Under the pieces are notes generated by a model, which had not been told where the DNA came from, did not search any database, and saw only the letters and a program-made list of their open reading frames with translations. Of a stretch of DNA of 19,260 nucleotides, positions 13,252 to 19,260 are shown in pieces. How positions within the stretch are numbered: the stretch's first letter is position 1; the number at the start of each line of letters is the position of its first letter. A program made the position numbers and the translations under genes. The DNA is from Fibrobacteria bacterium GUT77 (GTDB lineage: Bacteria; Fibrobacterota; Chitinivibrionia; Chitinivibrionales; Chitinispirillaceae), in the NCBI GenBank assembly GCA_001462255.1, contig LIUJ01000084.1, positions 1-19,260 of the forward strand. Direction: 5' to 3'.

Positions 13252-13916
13252 CCGTACTCTCTCCTATACTCGGATATCCGTCCCGCCGTCGCGTCATCAA
13301 GCGCAACGACCCCGTCTATCTCCCTATCGCGCAAATATTCCACTATTTCGTCAAGGTTCACGATTGAAAAGGCCGCGATTCCAAACTCCTCCCTCAGCTC
13401 CGCAAGAGCGCTCTTGTCGCCGAGTCCGCGCTCCATGCGGTCAACGGAAACCACAAGTCCGACAACGCTTGCGCCCGCGCAACTCTTTACGAGCGGCACC
13501 GACTCGCGCACGGAGGTACCGGCCGTGACTACGTCCTCTATTATCACCACCCGATCCCCCGCGCTAAGCTTGTGCCCCACAATCACCCCGCCCTCCCCGT
13601 GATCCTTTGCCTCCTTGCGGTTGAAGCAGAACGACACGTCTTGCGAGTAATGGACGCTCAACGCCATGGATGCGGCGGCGGCGAGCGGTATCCCCTTGTA
13701 GGCCGGACCGAAAAGAACGTTAAAGTCGTCGCGTAAATTTTGGCGCAACGCCTCTGCGTAGTAGCGTCCGAGAAGCGCAAGTCGTGAACCGGTGTTGTAG
13801 TTGCCGGTATTGATGAAGAACGGCGTACGACGGCCGCTTTTGGTAACAAAGTCGCCGAATGTCAGGGCCTTGGAGCGCACCATGAACTCCATAAAGTCTT
13901 TTTTGTACTGTTCCAT
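13242..13916 (-). CDS. pyrE: Orotate phosphoribosyltransferase
   Basis: The 224-residue enzyme converts orotate and PRPP to orotidine 5'-phosphate, the fifth step of pyrimidine synthesis, in the cytoplasm. The PRPP-binding loop is clear (VVIIEDVVTAGTS), as are the N-terminal SGRRTPFFINTG segment, FGPAYKGIPLA, and the catalytic-loop FNRKEAKDHGEGG. Length and motif order match PyrE of the OPRT superfamily. No other pyrimidine gene is next to it; it is the first gene of a unit with the ElyC-like and PHP genes. No Shine-Dalgarno is evident before the ATG (ATTAAAAAACA), and no PyrR-type or stem-loop attenuator is seen in the 150-base upstream region. Confidence 0.95.
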   Translation of the reverse strand: MEQYKKDFMEFMVRSKALTFGDFVTKSGRRTPFFINTGNYNTGSRLALLGRYYAEALRQNLRDDFNVLFGPAYKGIPLAAAASMALSVHYSQDVSFCFNRKEAKDHGEGGVIVGHKLSAGDRVVIIEDVVTAGTSVRESVPLVKSCAGASVVGLVVSVDRMERGLGDKSALAELREEFGIAAFSIVNLDEIVEYLRDREIDGVVALDDATAGRISEYRREYGCA

Positions 13917-13940
13917 TGTTTTTTAATCCTATAATTTTCT

Positions 13941-13969
13941 TTATTAATCCCTATAAAACCCAAATTCAA
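13941..13969 (-). promoter_or_regulatory. Candidate pyrE promoter in an A/T-rich spacer
   Basis: On the minus strand TTGAAT (plus-strand 13964-13969) and TAATAA (13941-13946) are separated by 17 bases, putting the transcription start about 18 bases before the pyrE ATG. The spacer 13917-14066 is strongly A/T-rich throughout, so other -10-like matches occur by chance; nothing else is recognised in it. Confidence 0.4.
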
Positions 13970-14066
13970 ACGTCTTTTTGCATTGGTTTTGCTTGATATT
14001 TCGAAATTAAACGTTGATTTTAATCATATCGGTAATATCATTAATAAATAATATAAAAATCACCGT

Positions 14067-14882
14067 TCATATATTTTTTTCAACATCAGAATCGACAATC
14101 AATCCATCATACGAAAATTCCATCCAAGCGTCCAATTTTTTTCCGTCAATCTCATAGTCAATATCGTGCGTCATGTGTATGAAGTAGCAACGCTTGGGGG
14201 ATAAGCGTCTGGCTAATTCCATGCTTTGGGACAACAGCATGTGCGTCGGGTGTTCCCGCTCGTCCCTTAGGCAGTTCAGTATCAACACGTCTAAACCTTT
14301 GAGCAACGCTTCGCTCCGAGGAGCTATGCGTTTCACGTCGGGCAAATATCCTATATCGTCTATCCTTAGGCCAAGGCACTCTTTTAGTATGCCGTGTTCT
14401 ACGGGTACGGGCGTTACTTTGAAACCTACTATATCGCGCGTACCCGTAAGCTCAATCATCTTCAAACGCGGTACCCCTTTGCCGCGACCTATCCTCGCCT
14501 CAAACATATAGGGGAAGGCTTGTTGTACGGTGTTCAGCGTTTCGCTTGAGCCGTAGGCCTCCACGGGCTCCTCCGCCGCGTCGGTGTAAGAGCGAATGTC
14601 CGGAAGACCGCCGAAGTGGTCTATGTGACCGTGAGAGAGCGCCACGGCGTCGATACGGCGTATGCCGGTACGCAACGCCTGTTGGCGAAAGTCGGCGGAG
14701 ACGTCCGCTATCAACGTCTTTCCGTCCTTTTCGAGCAAAACCGACGTCCGCGTTCGATTGTGGCGCGGGTCGGTCAGCGCTTTACGGCACACACCCTTGG
14801 GGCACTTGGCGTAACCCGTCATCATGCAGTCGATAGGCGGCACCCCGTGCGACGTACCGGTACCCAAAAACGTTATTTTCAT
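14067..14882 (-). CDS. PhnP-like metallo-beta-lactamase-fold hydrolase
   Basis: The 271-residue cytoplasmic protein has the metallo-beta-lactamase fold: LGTGTSHGVP at the N-terminus, the metal motif H84-G-H86-I-D88-H89 and later His residues in VPVEHG and IHMTHD. Cys residues in the segment IDCMMTGYAKCPKGVC resemble the extra zinc site of PhnP, whose E. coli member is a phosphoribosyl 1,2-cyclic phosphate phosphodiesterase. There are no phosphonate (phn) genes nearby, so a cyclic phosphodiester of another kind is an equally good substrate. It follows the UPF0104 gene by 34 bases that include an A/T-rich -10-like stretch, so it may have its own promoter. RNase Z is excluded by length and motif details. 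Confidence 0.82.
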   Translation of the reverse strand: MKITFLGTGTSHGVPPIDCMMTGYAKCPKGVCRKALTDPRHNRTRTSVLLEKDGKTLIADVSADFRQQALRTGIRRIDAVALSHGHIDHFGGLPDIRSYTDAAEEPVEAYGSSETLNTVQQAFPYMFEARIGRGKGVPRLKMIELTGTRDIVGFKVTPVPVEHGILKECLGLRIDDIGYLPDVKRIAPRSEALLKGLDVLILNCLRDEREHPTHMLLSQSMELARRLSPKRCYFIHMTHDIDYEIDGKKLDAWMEFSYDGLIVDSDVEKNI

Positions 14883-14916
14883 ATCAATGCCCGGATGGTT
14901 TTTGTGTATAATATAA

Positions 14917-15981
14917 TTAATGGCGGGGAATAAGATGGTCCGACTTTGATTTTAACCTCAACATACAAAGCAACCCCACCCCTGTAATCACGGCATACTG
15001 CACGGCGTGGTACACCACTATGACCGCCCGCGCTTTGGGCGTCGGGCAACCGGTTATCGTCATCCCCTGCAACAGCACGGCATGCAACGTCCCCACGCTT
15101 CCGGGTGCCAGCGGGATGGCGGCGCCGAAGGCGGCAAAAGCTTGGGCGAACAGGCTGTTCATAAAACCGGACGGCGTAACGTCGGATACCAATATGAAGA
15201 GCATGGAGGAGTAGCAAAGAGCCGTCGCGTAAGTCAACGCCGCCACGTAGGCGACCTTGCCGCGCGACGCCGCCCAATCTAAGTTTGACTCAATCTCCGC
15301 GCCGATTTTTCGCGCCGCCGCGTTAATCTTTGACGGCAGGCATCTCCCTATCCGCGCGGCCGCGCCCCTAAATATCCGCGGCAACAACGCGTACAGCGAA
15401 AACAACCCGGCCAACGCGGTAAAACCGACGACGGACAACCATATTACAACGATCATTACCGGATGTACGCTACGCAACTTAACCAAGATCTCCGGCGACA
15501 GCGCGGGCGGAATGAATAGAAACGACAAGTAGGCCGCAATATCTATCGTATGCTCCACAAGGAGCGCCCCAACGCAAACGGCAATGGGAAAACCGTTGCG
15601 CTTCCAAAGGAGGGCGACCCGCGCCGCCTCCCCCGCGCGTATAGGCAAGACGTTGTTTAGCATCGCCATGACCATAGTGACGGAAAAGAGCCCGCCCTTG
15701 TGCGGAACCGGACGAACGGCCGTAGCCTCAAGCGCGGCGGCGACAACGCCGAGCGAAGGCAGGGTGTCCGGCAGAATCACACGCAAACGCAAAGCCCTAA
15801 ACCACATGGAAAGCAACGTCAATCCGGCGCAAGCGAAAACGGCTATCGGGTTTGAACGGGAAATCTCCCCGACAAGCGCCCGATAAACCGACTCCTCGCC
15901 CCCGTCGCCCGACCCGCGAAAAAACACGTACAACCCAAGCGCCGTCAACAACAACCCGATAGCGTATTTTAATATTTTCAT
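14917..15981 (-). CDS. UPF0104 / lysylphosphatidylglycerol synthase-type membrane protein
   Basis: The 354-residue protein has about eight membrane segments and no soluble domain, matching the flippase-like integral membrane domain of MprF (also called YbhN/AglD/UPF0104). Typical landmarks are NVLPIRAGEAAR in the first third and AAIPLAPGSVGTLHAV in the last third. The family is thought to move or handle lipids, but the aminoacyl-transferase half of MprF is absent, so it is not itself a lysyl-phosphatidylglycerol synthase. Its ATG overlaps the DUF1015 stop by one base (TAATG), so the two are translationally coupled. The exact substrate is unknown. Confidence 0.88.
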   Translation of the reverse strand: MKILKYAIGLLLTALGLYVFFRGSGDGGEESVYRALVGEISRSNPIAVFACAGLTLLSMWFRALRLRVILPDTLPSLGVVAAALEATAVRPVPHKGGLFSVTMVMAMLNNVLPIRAGEAARVALLWKRNGFPIAVCVGALLVEHTIDIAAYLSFLFIPPALSPEILVKLRSVHPVMIVVIWLSVVGFTALAGLFSLYALLPRIFRGAAARIGRCLPSKINAAARKIGAEIESNLDWAASRGKVAYVAALTYATALCYSSMLFILVSDVTPSGFMNSLFAQAFAAFGAAIPLAPGSVGTLHAVLLQGMTITGCPTPKARAVIVVYHAVQYAVITGVGLLCMLRLKSKSDHLIPRH

Positions 15982-17309
15982 TATAGCGGTTCTAAATCCG
16001 GCTTGTTGATCACTAACCCGGAGTACAGTTTGGGGTAAAAATTGGTCGACTTCTGCGGCATACGCTCACCGCCCCTCACCGTATCGCTCACAACGCCTAT
16101 TGAAACCGGCCTTATGAAAAAGCCTCCGTAATAATAACCCTTCTCGGCGGCGGCGAGCCTCTCCGCGCCCGCGACGGCGTCGTTCACGTAGTGCACTATG
16201 TCGTGCAAAACACGACCGTCAAGCGGCAACGACAGTATGCCGTTTATGATTACGCAGTTTATCTTGGAAACGTCGAGACGCTTCCATTTGTCGGACTGTT
16301 CGGGCATTACCCCCGCCAAATACGTCTCCCCGCCGTCGTTAAGCCGCAAGTCGTAAATATCTCCCGAAGCGCAATCCCAATAGACCATTTCCGCCGATCC
16401 CCGCGCCGATAGGGCCTTGTATACCCCGTCCGCGGAGGCTTTGTCTATACGCTTCACGTCGAAATACTTGGCCAACTCATCCAACATATTGCCAACGCTA
16501 ACACCCTGATCCGTTCTCCTGACCAAACGGTGGAACGGACGGATGATGAGCCCCGGATCGGCCATCGACACAAGCGTCATCATAACGTGCGAAAAGGCCT
16601 CGTTCCCTTTGTCTCTATAAAAGCGCAGCGCCGTCTCATAGCGGTGGTGGCCGTCGGCTATCAATATACTGCGGGTACTCATCATCCCCTTAGTCAAATT
16701 AATGAGGCCGACGTCGGAGCATACGTAAAGCGAGTGCGCGACATCGTTCTCGTCAACGAAACTACCGGCAAGCGGCGACGACGACATGATTGAGCGAATC
16801 AACTTGTATAACTCCCCGTCGTCGTCGGCGGCAAGCCCGAATATCTGCCCGGTGTTCGCGAGCGTAGTCTCCATAAGCTCGTAGCGATCCTGCTTGGGGC
16901 CGGATAGCGTATATTCGTGGGGCAGGACAATCCCCTCGTCAAAATCAACCAATTTAACAAGGGCGCAAACGCCTATGCGCTCGCGGGCGACCGGTCTCCC
17001 GTCATCCCCCGGCGCGCTGAATTGTTGTCTGTAGATATAGACGGAGTCGGCCTCATCGCGCTTTATGACGGAGGCGCCGATCCAGTCGCTTAAAAACTTT
17101 CCGGCCCTAACGTGCCTGTCCTTGTTGACGGTATCCGCCGCCTCGCGCTTGTTCTGCGTAATTCTAACGACGTTGTTCGGGTGTTTGCCGTACAGCGCGT
17201 CCACCATAGCGTCGTCGAGCATATCGTAGGGCGGCGCGCAATACGCGCCCAAGTCGTCCGGCTTGCCAAGGCTGAACCGATAACCGCGAAACGCTTTGAT
17301 CTCTGCCAT
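15981..17309 (-). CDS. DUF1015 family protein
   Basis: The 442-residue soluble protein belongs to DUF1015, a widespread family without an established biochemical role. Signature parts are the N-terminal PFRGYRF-like 'IKAFRGYRF', YCAPPYDML, LPHEYTLSGPKQDRYELM, and the strongly conserved IADGHHRYETAL. These His-, Arg- and Glu-rich blocks suggest an enzyme active site, but I do not assign a reaction. A modest Shine-Dalgarno, AAGGGA (plus-strand 17315-17320), lies five bases before the ATG. It leads a unit with the UPF0104 membrane protein. An imperfect inverted repeat, TCTGA-5-TCAGA (17325-17339), sits just upstream and could be an operator, though it is short. Confidence 0.9.
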   Translation of the reverse strand: MAEIKAFRGYRFSLGKPDDLGAYCAPPYDMLDDAMVDALYGKHPNNVVRITQNKREAADTVNKDRHVRAGKFLSDWIGASVIKRDEADSVYIYRQQFSAPGDDGRPVARERIGVCALVKLVDFDEGIVLPHEYTLSGPKQDRYELMETTLANTGQIFGLAADDDGELYKLIRSIMSSSPLAGSFVDENDVAHSLYVCSDVGLINLTKGMMSTRSILIADGHHRYETALRFYRDKGNEAFSHVMMTLVSMADPGLIIRPFHRLVRRTDQGVSVGNMLDELAKYFDVKRIDKASADGVYKALSARGSAEMVYWDCASGDIYDLRLNDGGETYLAGVMPEQSDKWKRLDVSKINCVIINGILSLPLDGRVLHDIVHYVNDAVAGAERLAAAEKGYYYGGFFIRPVSIGVVSDTVRGGERMPQKSTNFYPKLYSGLVINKPDLEPL

Positions 17310-17404
17310 TTTCGTCCCTTTCTTTCTGATTAATTCAGATGTTTTTCGGCTTGATAATCATTACTACTTAATAGGTATTTATTTTTGTCGGTCGAGATGC
17401 GCAA

Positions 17405-18052
17405 TCATCCCATAAACAGCGACGTCTGCGTCGCGATGATTTTCCCGCAAAAGGACCTTCTATGTATATCGCAAAGTCCGTACCGCCGTATCATCTCCAC
17501 GTGACGTTTCGTTCCGTATCCCTTGTGTTTCGCGAAATCGTACTGTGGGTAGCGTTCGTGGTACCCGTCCATCATTCTATCCCGCGTGACCTTCGCGATT
17601 ATGGAGGCGGCGGCTATGGAGGCGCTCTTCGCGTCGCCGCCCACTATCGTTCTTTGCCGTTCGCGTGGAACACCGGTTATGTATTGATTTCCGTCTACCA
17701 AGAGTACGTCGTACAAACCGCCGATTGCCTCAAGTGCGCGTCTCATCGCCAAAAAAGTCGCCCGCAGTATGTTGATCTCGTCTATCTCCTCTTGGTCGGC
17801 GACGCCAACGCCGTAGGTTTTGGCCGTATTGATTATCGCGTCAAAGAGTCGCTCTCGTTTGGAAACCGTCAGTTTTTTTGAGTCGTTCACCCCGTCTATC
17901 GGGCTGTCATGCAAGTCTAACATTACGACGGCGGCCACTACCGGACCGGCAAGAGGGCCGCGGCCGGCCTCGTCTATACCGGCCAAACGTATCGCGTCAA
18001 CCCCTCCCGATTCGGTTGATAGTTTTACATCGTATTGATACAAGTCGTTCAT
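17405..18052 (-). CDS. rnhB: Ribonuclease HII
   Basis: The 215-residue enzyme removes ribonucleotides misincorporated in DNA and RNA primers by cutting RNA-DNA hybrids. The active-site start is clear at D27-E28 in IDEAGRGPLAGPV, followed by DSKKL, the VDGN segment, the AAASIIAKVTRDR block and the HKGYGTKRH motif. Length is normal. The ATG at 18050-18052 is chosen; a GTG at 18064 would add four residues, and neither has a visible Shine-Dalgarno. It lies downstream of the tRNA-Leu terminator, so it needs its own promoter between 18053 and about 18075 or readthrough. The 95 bases after its stop contain no gene. Confidence 0.93.
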   Translation of the reverse strand: MNDLYQYDVKLSTESGGVDAIRLAGIDEAGRGPLAGPVVAAVVMLDLHDSPIDGVNDSKKLTVSKRERLFDAIINTAKTYGVGVADQEEIDEINILRATFLAMRRALEAIGGLYDVLLVDGNQYITGVPRERQRTIVGGDAKSASIAAASIIAKVTRDRMMDGYHERYPQYDFAKHKGYGTKRHVEMIRRYGLCDIHRRSFCGKIIATQTSLFMG

Positions 18053-18072
18053 GGTTAAAGTCACATATTAAC

Positions 18073-18107
18073 AAAAAAGGGGGGACGAAAAAACGTCCCC
18101 CCTTTTT
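18073..18107 (-). terminator. Strong hairpin terminator after tRNA-Leu
   Basis: GGGGGGACG (18079-18087) and CGTCCCCCC (18094-18102) form a perfect GC-rich stem with a six-base loop. Read on the minus strand, the hairpin is followed by a T run (plus-strand 18073-18078 is AAAAAA), and the A/T flanks extend the pairing to 14 bp. The plus strand also has a T run after the stem, so the element is bidirectional. It begins only two bases after the tRNA discriminator base. Confidence 0.9.
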
Positions 18108-18108
18108 A

Positions 18109-18192
18109 TGCGGTCGGTCGGACTCGAACCGACACAGGCGTACGCCCACTACCCCCTCAAAGTAGCGTGTCTACCAGTTCCACCACGACCGC
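18109..18192 (-). tRNA. tRNA-Leu (anticodon GAG)
   Basis: On the minus strand the gene has a perfect 7-bp acceptor stem (GCGGTCG with CGACCGC), D arm containing AACTGGTAGA, an anticodon arm CTACT-TTGAGGG-GGTAG, a long variable arm as expected for a class II tRNA, and a T arm with TTCGAGT closed by GTCGG/CCGAC. The anticodon GAG decodes CUU/CUC leucine codons, and the discriminator base is A, as required for tRNA-Leu. The 3' CCA is not encoded and must be added by CCA transferase. It lies between secG and the hairpin terminator, 27 bases after the secG stop. Confidence 0.95.
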
Positions 18193-18219
18193 GAATCGTT
18201 TATTTACTGTTATCAACGT

Positions 18220-18597
18220 CTACTCCGCCGGCGTACCGCCGTCGGCGCCCGGCGCCCCGGCATCGTCGGTAATATCTCCGGTTCCAAAGGCCGAAACCGG
18301 CATCGGAGTAACCGTTTGCGCCTTCTCCGCCCGTTTCTGCAACCCGCTCTTAGCGGCCCCGCCGCCCGGCGCGAAGAGCGTCATCAGAACGCAAAGCACC
18401 AAAAACACGGAACCGAATATGTACGTGCCCTTGGTGAGCACGTTAGCCGTATCCTGCGTACCCAAAAAGTTGTTGGCCCCGCTCAAGCCGCCGATAGCGC
18501 CGGATATCCCGCCGCCCTTATCGGACTGAATGAGGATGAGCAGGCAGAGGAACACGCACACCAACAGAAATAAAACCAACAAAATCGCGAAAAACAT
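18220..18597 (-). CDS. secG: Protein-export membrane protein SecG
   Basis: The 125-residue protein is the small accessory subunit of the SecYEG translocon. It has two membrane segments (about residues 2-22 and 57-78) joined by the conserved Gly-rich loop IQSDKGGGISGAIGG and the FLGTQDTANVLTK segment. The C-terminal 45 residues form a charged, then Ala/Gly/Pro-rich tail of the kind often variable in SecG. A possible Shine-Dalgarno TAGGA lies before the ATG. It is downstream of tpiA, an arrangement seen in many bacteria, and upstream of tRNA-Leu. Confidence 0.93.
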   Translation of the reverse strand: MFFAILLVLFLLVCVFLCLLILIQSDKGGGISGAIGGLSGANNFLGTQDTANVLTKGTYIFGSVFLVLCVLMTLFAPGGGAAKSGLQKRAEKAQTVTPMPVSAFGTGDITDDAGAPGADGGTPAE

Positions 18598-18667
18598 GGT
18601 ATTTTTCCTACCTATTCTTTTTTATTTATGGATCACAATCATACCCCAATTACCGCCTTGACATCCC

Positions 18668-18695
18668 GTAGGGGTTGAAAATTTTCAACCCCTAC
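18668..18695. repeat. Perfect 28-bp palindrome between tpiA and secG
   Basis: GTAGGGGTTGAAAA (18668-18681) is followed directly by its exact complement TTTTCAACCCCTAC (18682-18695). It lies 13 bases beyond the tpiA stop. As RNA it would form a long hairpin, which could attenuate transcription into secG or protect the tpiA 3' end. The form resembles dispersed GTAGGGG...CCCCTAC palindromes that I recall from several genomes. Confidence 0.93.
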
Positions 18696-18708
18696 ATAAC
18701 ATCAATAC

Positions 18709-19260
18709 CTATTTAGGTTGAACGATCCCCGCAAAGTCGCCGGCTTTGAGCGCCGCGCCGCCTATGAGCCCGCCGTCTATGTCGCTTTGGGCTAAAAGTT
18801 CCTTGGCGTTGTCAGGCTTCATACTCCCGCCGTATTGGATGCGCATACCGTCGGAGACTTCCTTGCCGTAGAGTTCCGTCAGTATCTTCCTTATAAATAT
18901 ATGTACCTCGTTCGCCTGCTGCGGGGTAGCCGTTTTGCCGGTGCCTATGGCCCATACCGGCTCGTAGGCGATGGTGCACTTGGCGGCGTCGGCGGCGCCG
19001 ATATCCTTGAACGCTTTACGCGTTTGGATTTCTATAACGGCTTCCGTTATGGCTTCCTCGCGTTCCCGCAAGGTCTCGCCCACGCATACAATGGGGAGCA
19101 GACCGTCGGCCAAAGCCGCCTTAGTCTTCTTGTTGACCGTTTCATCGGTTTCGCCGAAGTACTGGCGCTGTTCGGAGTGGCCGATGATAACGTAGGTTGC
19201 CCCAACGGACTTGAGCATGGCGCAACTCACCTTTCCGGTGAACGCGCCCTTGGCCTCCCA
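18709..19260 (-). CDS. tpiA: Triosephosphate isomerase, C-terminal part (5' truncated)
   Basis: This glycolytic enzyme interconverts dihydroxyacetone phosphate and glyceraldehyde 3-phosphate. The frame is open to the window edge at 19260, so the first part of the usual roughly 250 residues is missing; 183 residues are visible. They include the catalytic His in VIIGHSEQRQYFGE, the catalytic Glu in IAYEPVWAIGTGKTA with the mobile loop 6, and the phosphate-binding YGGSMKPDN and DGGLIGGAAL segments. The codon at 19228-19230 is an internal Val (GTG), not a start. It is followed by secG after 111 bases containing a palindrome. Confidence 0.97.
   Translation of the reverse strand, partial: WEAKGAFTGKVSCAMLKSVGATYVIIGHSEQRQYFGETDETVNKKTKAALADGLLPIVCVGETLREREEAITEAVIEIQTRKAFKDIGAADAAKCTIAYEPVWAIGTGKTATPQQANEVHIFIRKILTELYGKEVSDGMRIQYGGSMKPDNAKELLAQSDIDGGLIGGAALKAGDFAGIVQPK

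Noticed and set aside
14546..14933. Plus-strand Arg-rich frames over the PhnP-like gene
   Set aside because: Their composition is the usual result of reading a GC-rich gene antisense, and the minus-strand metallo-beta-lactamase motifs are clear.
17325..17339. TCTGA-5-TCAGA inverted repeat as a regulator binding site for DUF1015
   Set aside because: Five-base arms in an A/T-rich spacer are expected by chance; it is mentioned with the gene but not called as a separate feature.

Overview
The window looks like a chromosomal segment of an anaerobic, Gram-negative-type bacterium with dense gene packing and GC-rich coding regions. The evidence is an oxygen-sensitive class III ribonucleotide reductase with its activase, a SecG/TpiA/RNase HII housekeeping block, an ElyC/YdcF-like envelope protein, a PilX-like pilin-type N-terminus and a CHASE2 adenylate cyclase. 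Large CHASE2 cyclases ending in a similar C-terminal tail are, from memory, frequent in spirochaetes and Fibrobacterota. I cannot fix the phylum from the sequence, and I see no phage, plasmid or integrase genes.

Layout. Positions 1-1961 (+): the 3' part of nrdD, then nrdG. Positions 2007-6268 (-): a three-gene operon running from a small coiled-coil protein through a membrane-anchored M23 peptidase to a CHASE2 adenylate cyclase; the last two overlap as ATGA. Positions 6337-8694 (+): a family B DNA polymerase orthologous to E. coli DNA polymerase II. Positions 8702-10890 (+): a free-standing transcription unit with promoter, possibly structured leader, one large pilin-like surface protein and terminator. 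Positions 10972-11631 (+): an M50 site-2-type protease, ending one base from the convergent gene. Positions 11633-13916 (-): pyrE, an ElyC/YdcF-like gene and a PHP-domain gene, with overlapping reading frames. Positions 14067-17309 (-): DUF1015, a UPF0104/LPG-synthase-type membrane protein and a PhnP-like metallo-hydrolase. Positions 17405-19260 (-): tpiA (truncated by the window edge), secG, tRNA-Leu(GAG) with a strong hairpin terminator, and rnhB. No stretch above 300 bases lacks a gene.

The most notable object is the polymerase. Its polymerase motifs A and C are intact, but all three 3'-5' exonuclease motifs are gone: the first Asp-x-Glu reads Tyr-x-Asp, the second motif has Ser for Asp, and the segment carrying the third is missing. 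Its motif B reads N-S-F-A-G where family B polymerases normally have Tyr before the Gly; this Tyr is the position whose Ala mutant is a known mutator in phage RB69 polymerase. In addition, six perfect in-frame copies of a 15-bp unit (encoding E-R-S-R-N) sit in a loop of the dead exonuclease domain. Together these suggest a non-proofreading, possibly low-fidelity polymerase II, which is an inference needing biochemical proof.

Other points of interest are the translational coupling of a peptidoglycan peptidase to a cAMP-signalling sensor, a perfect 28-bp palindrome between tpiA and secG, the self-contained pilin-like gene with A/T-richer composition, and several genes with no visible Shine-Dalgarno sequence.
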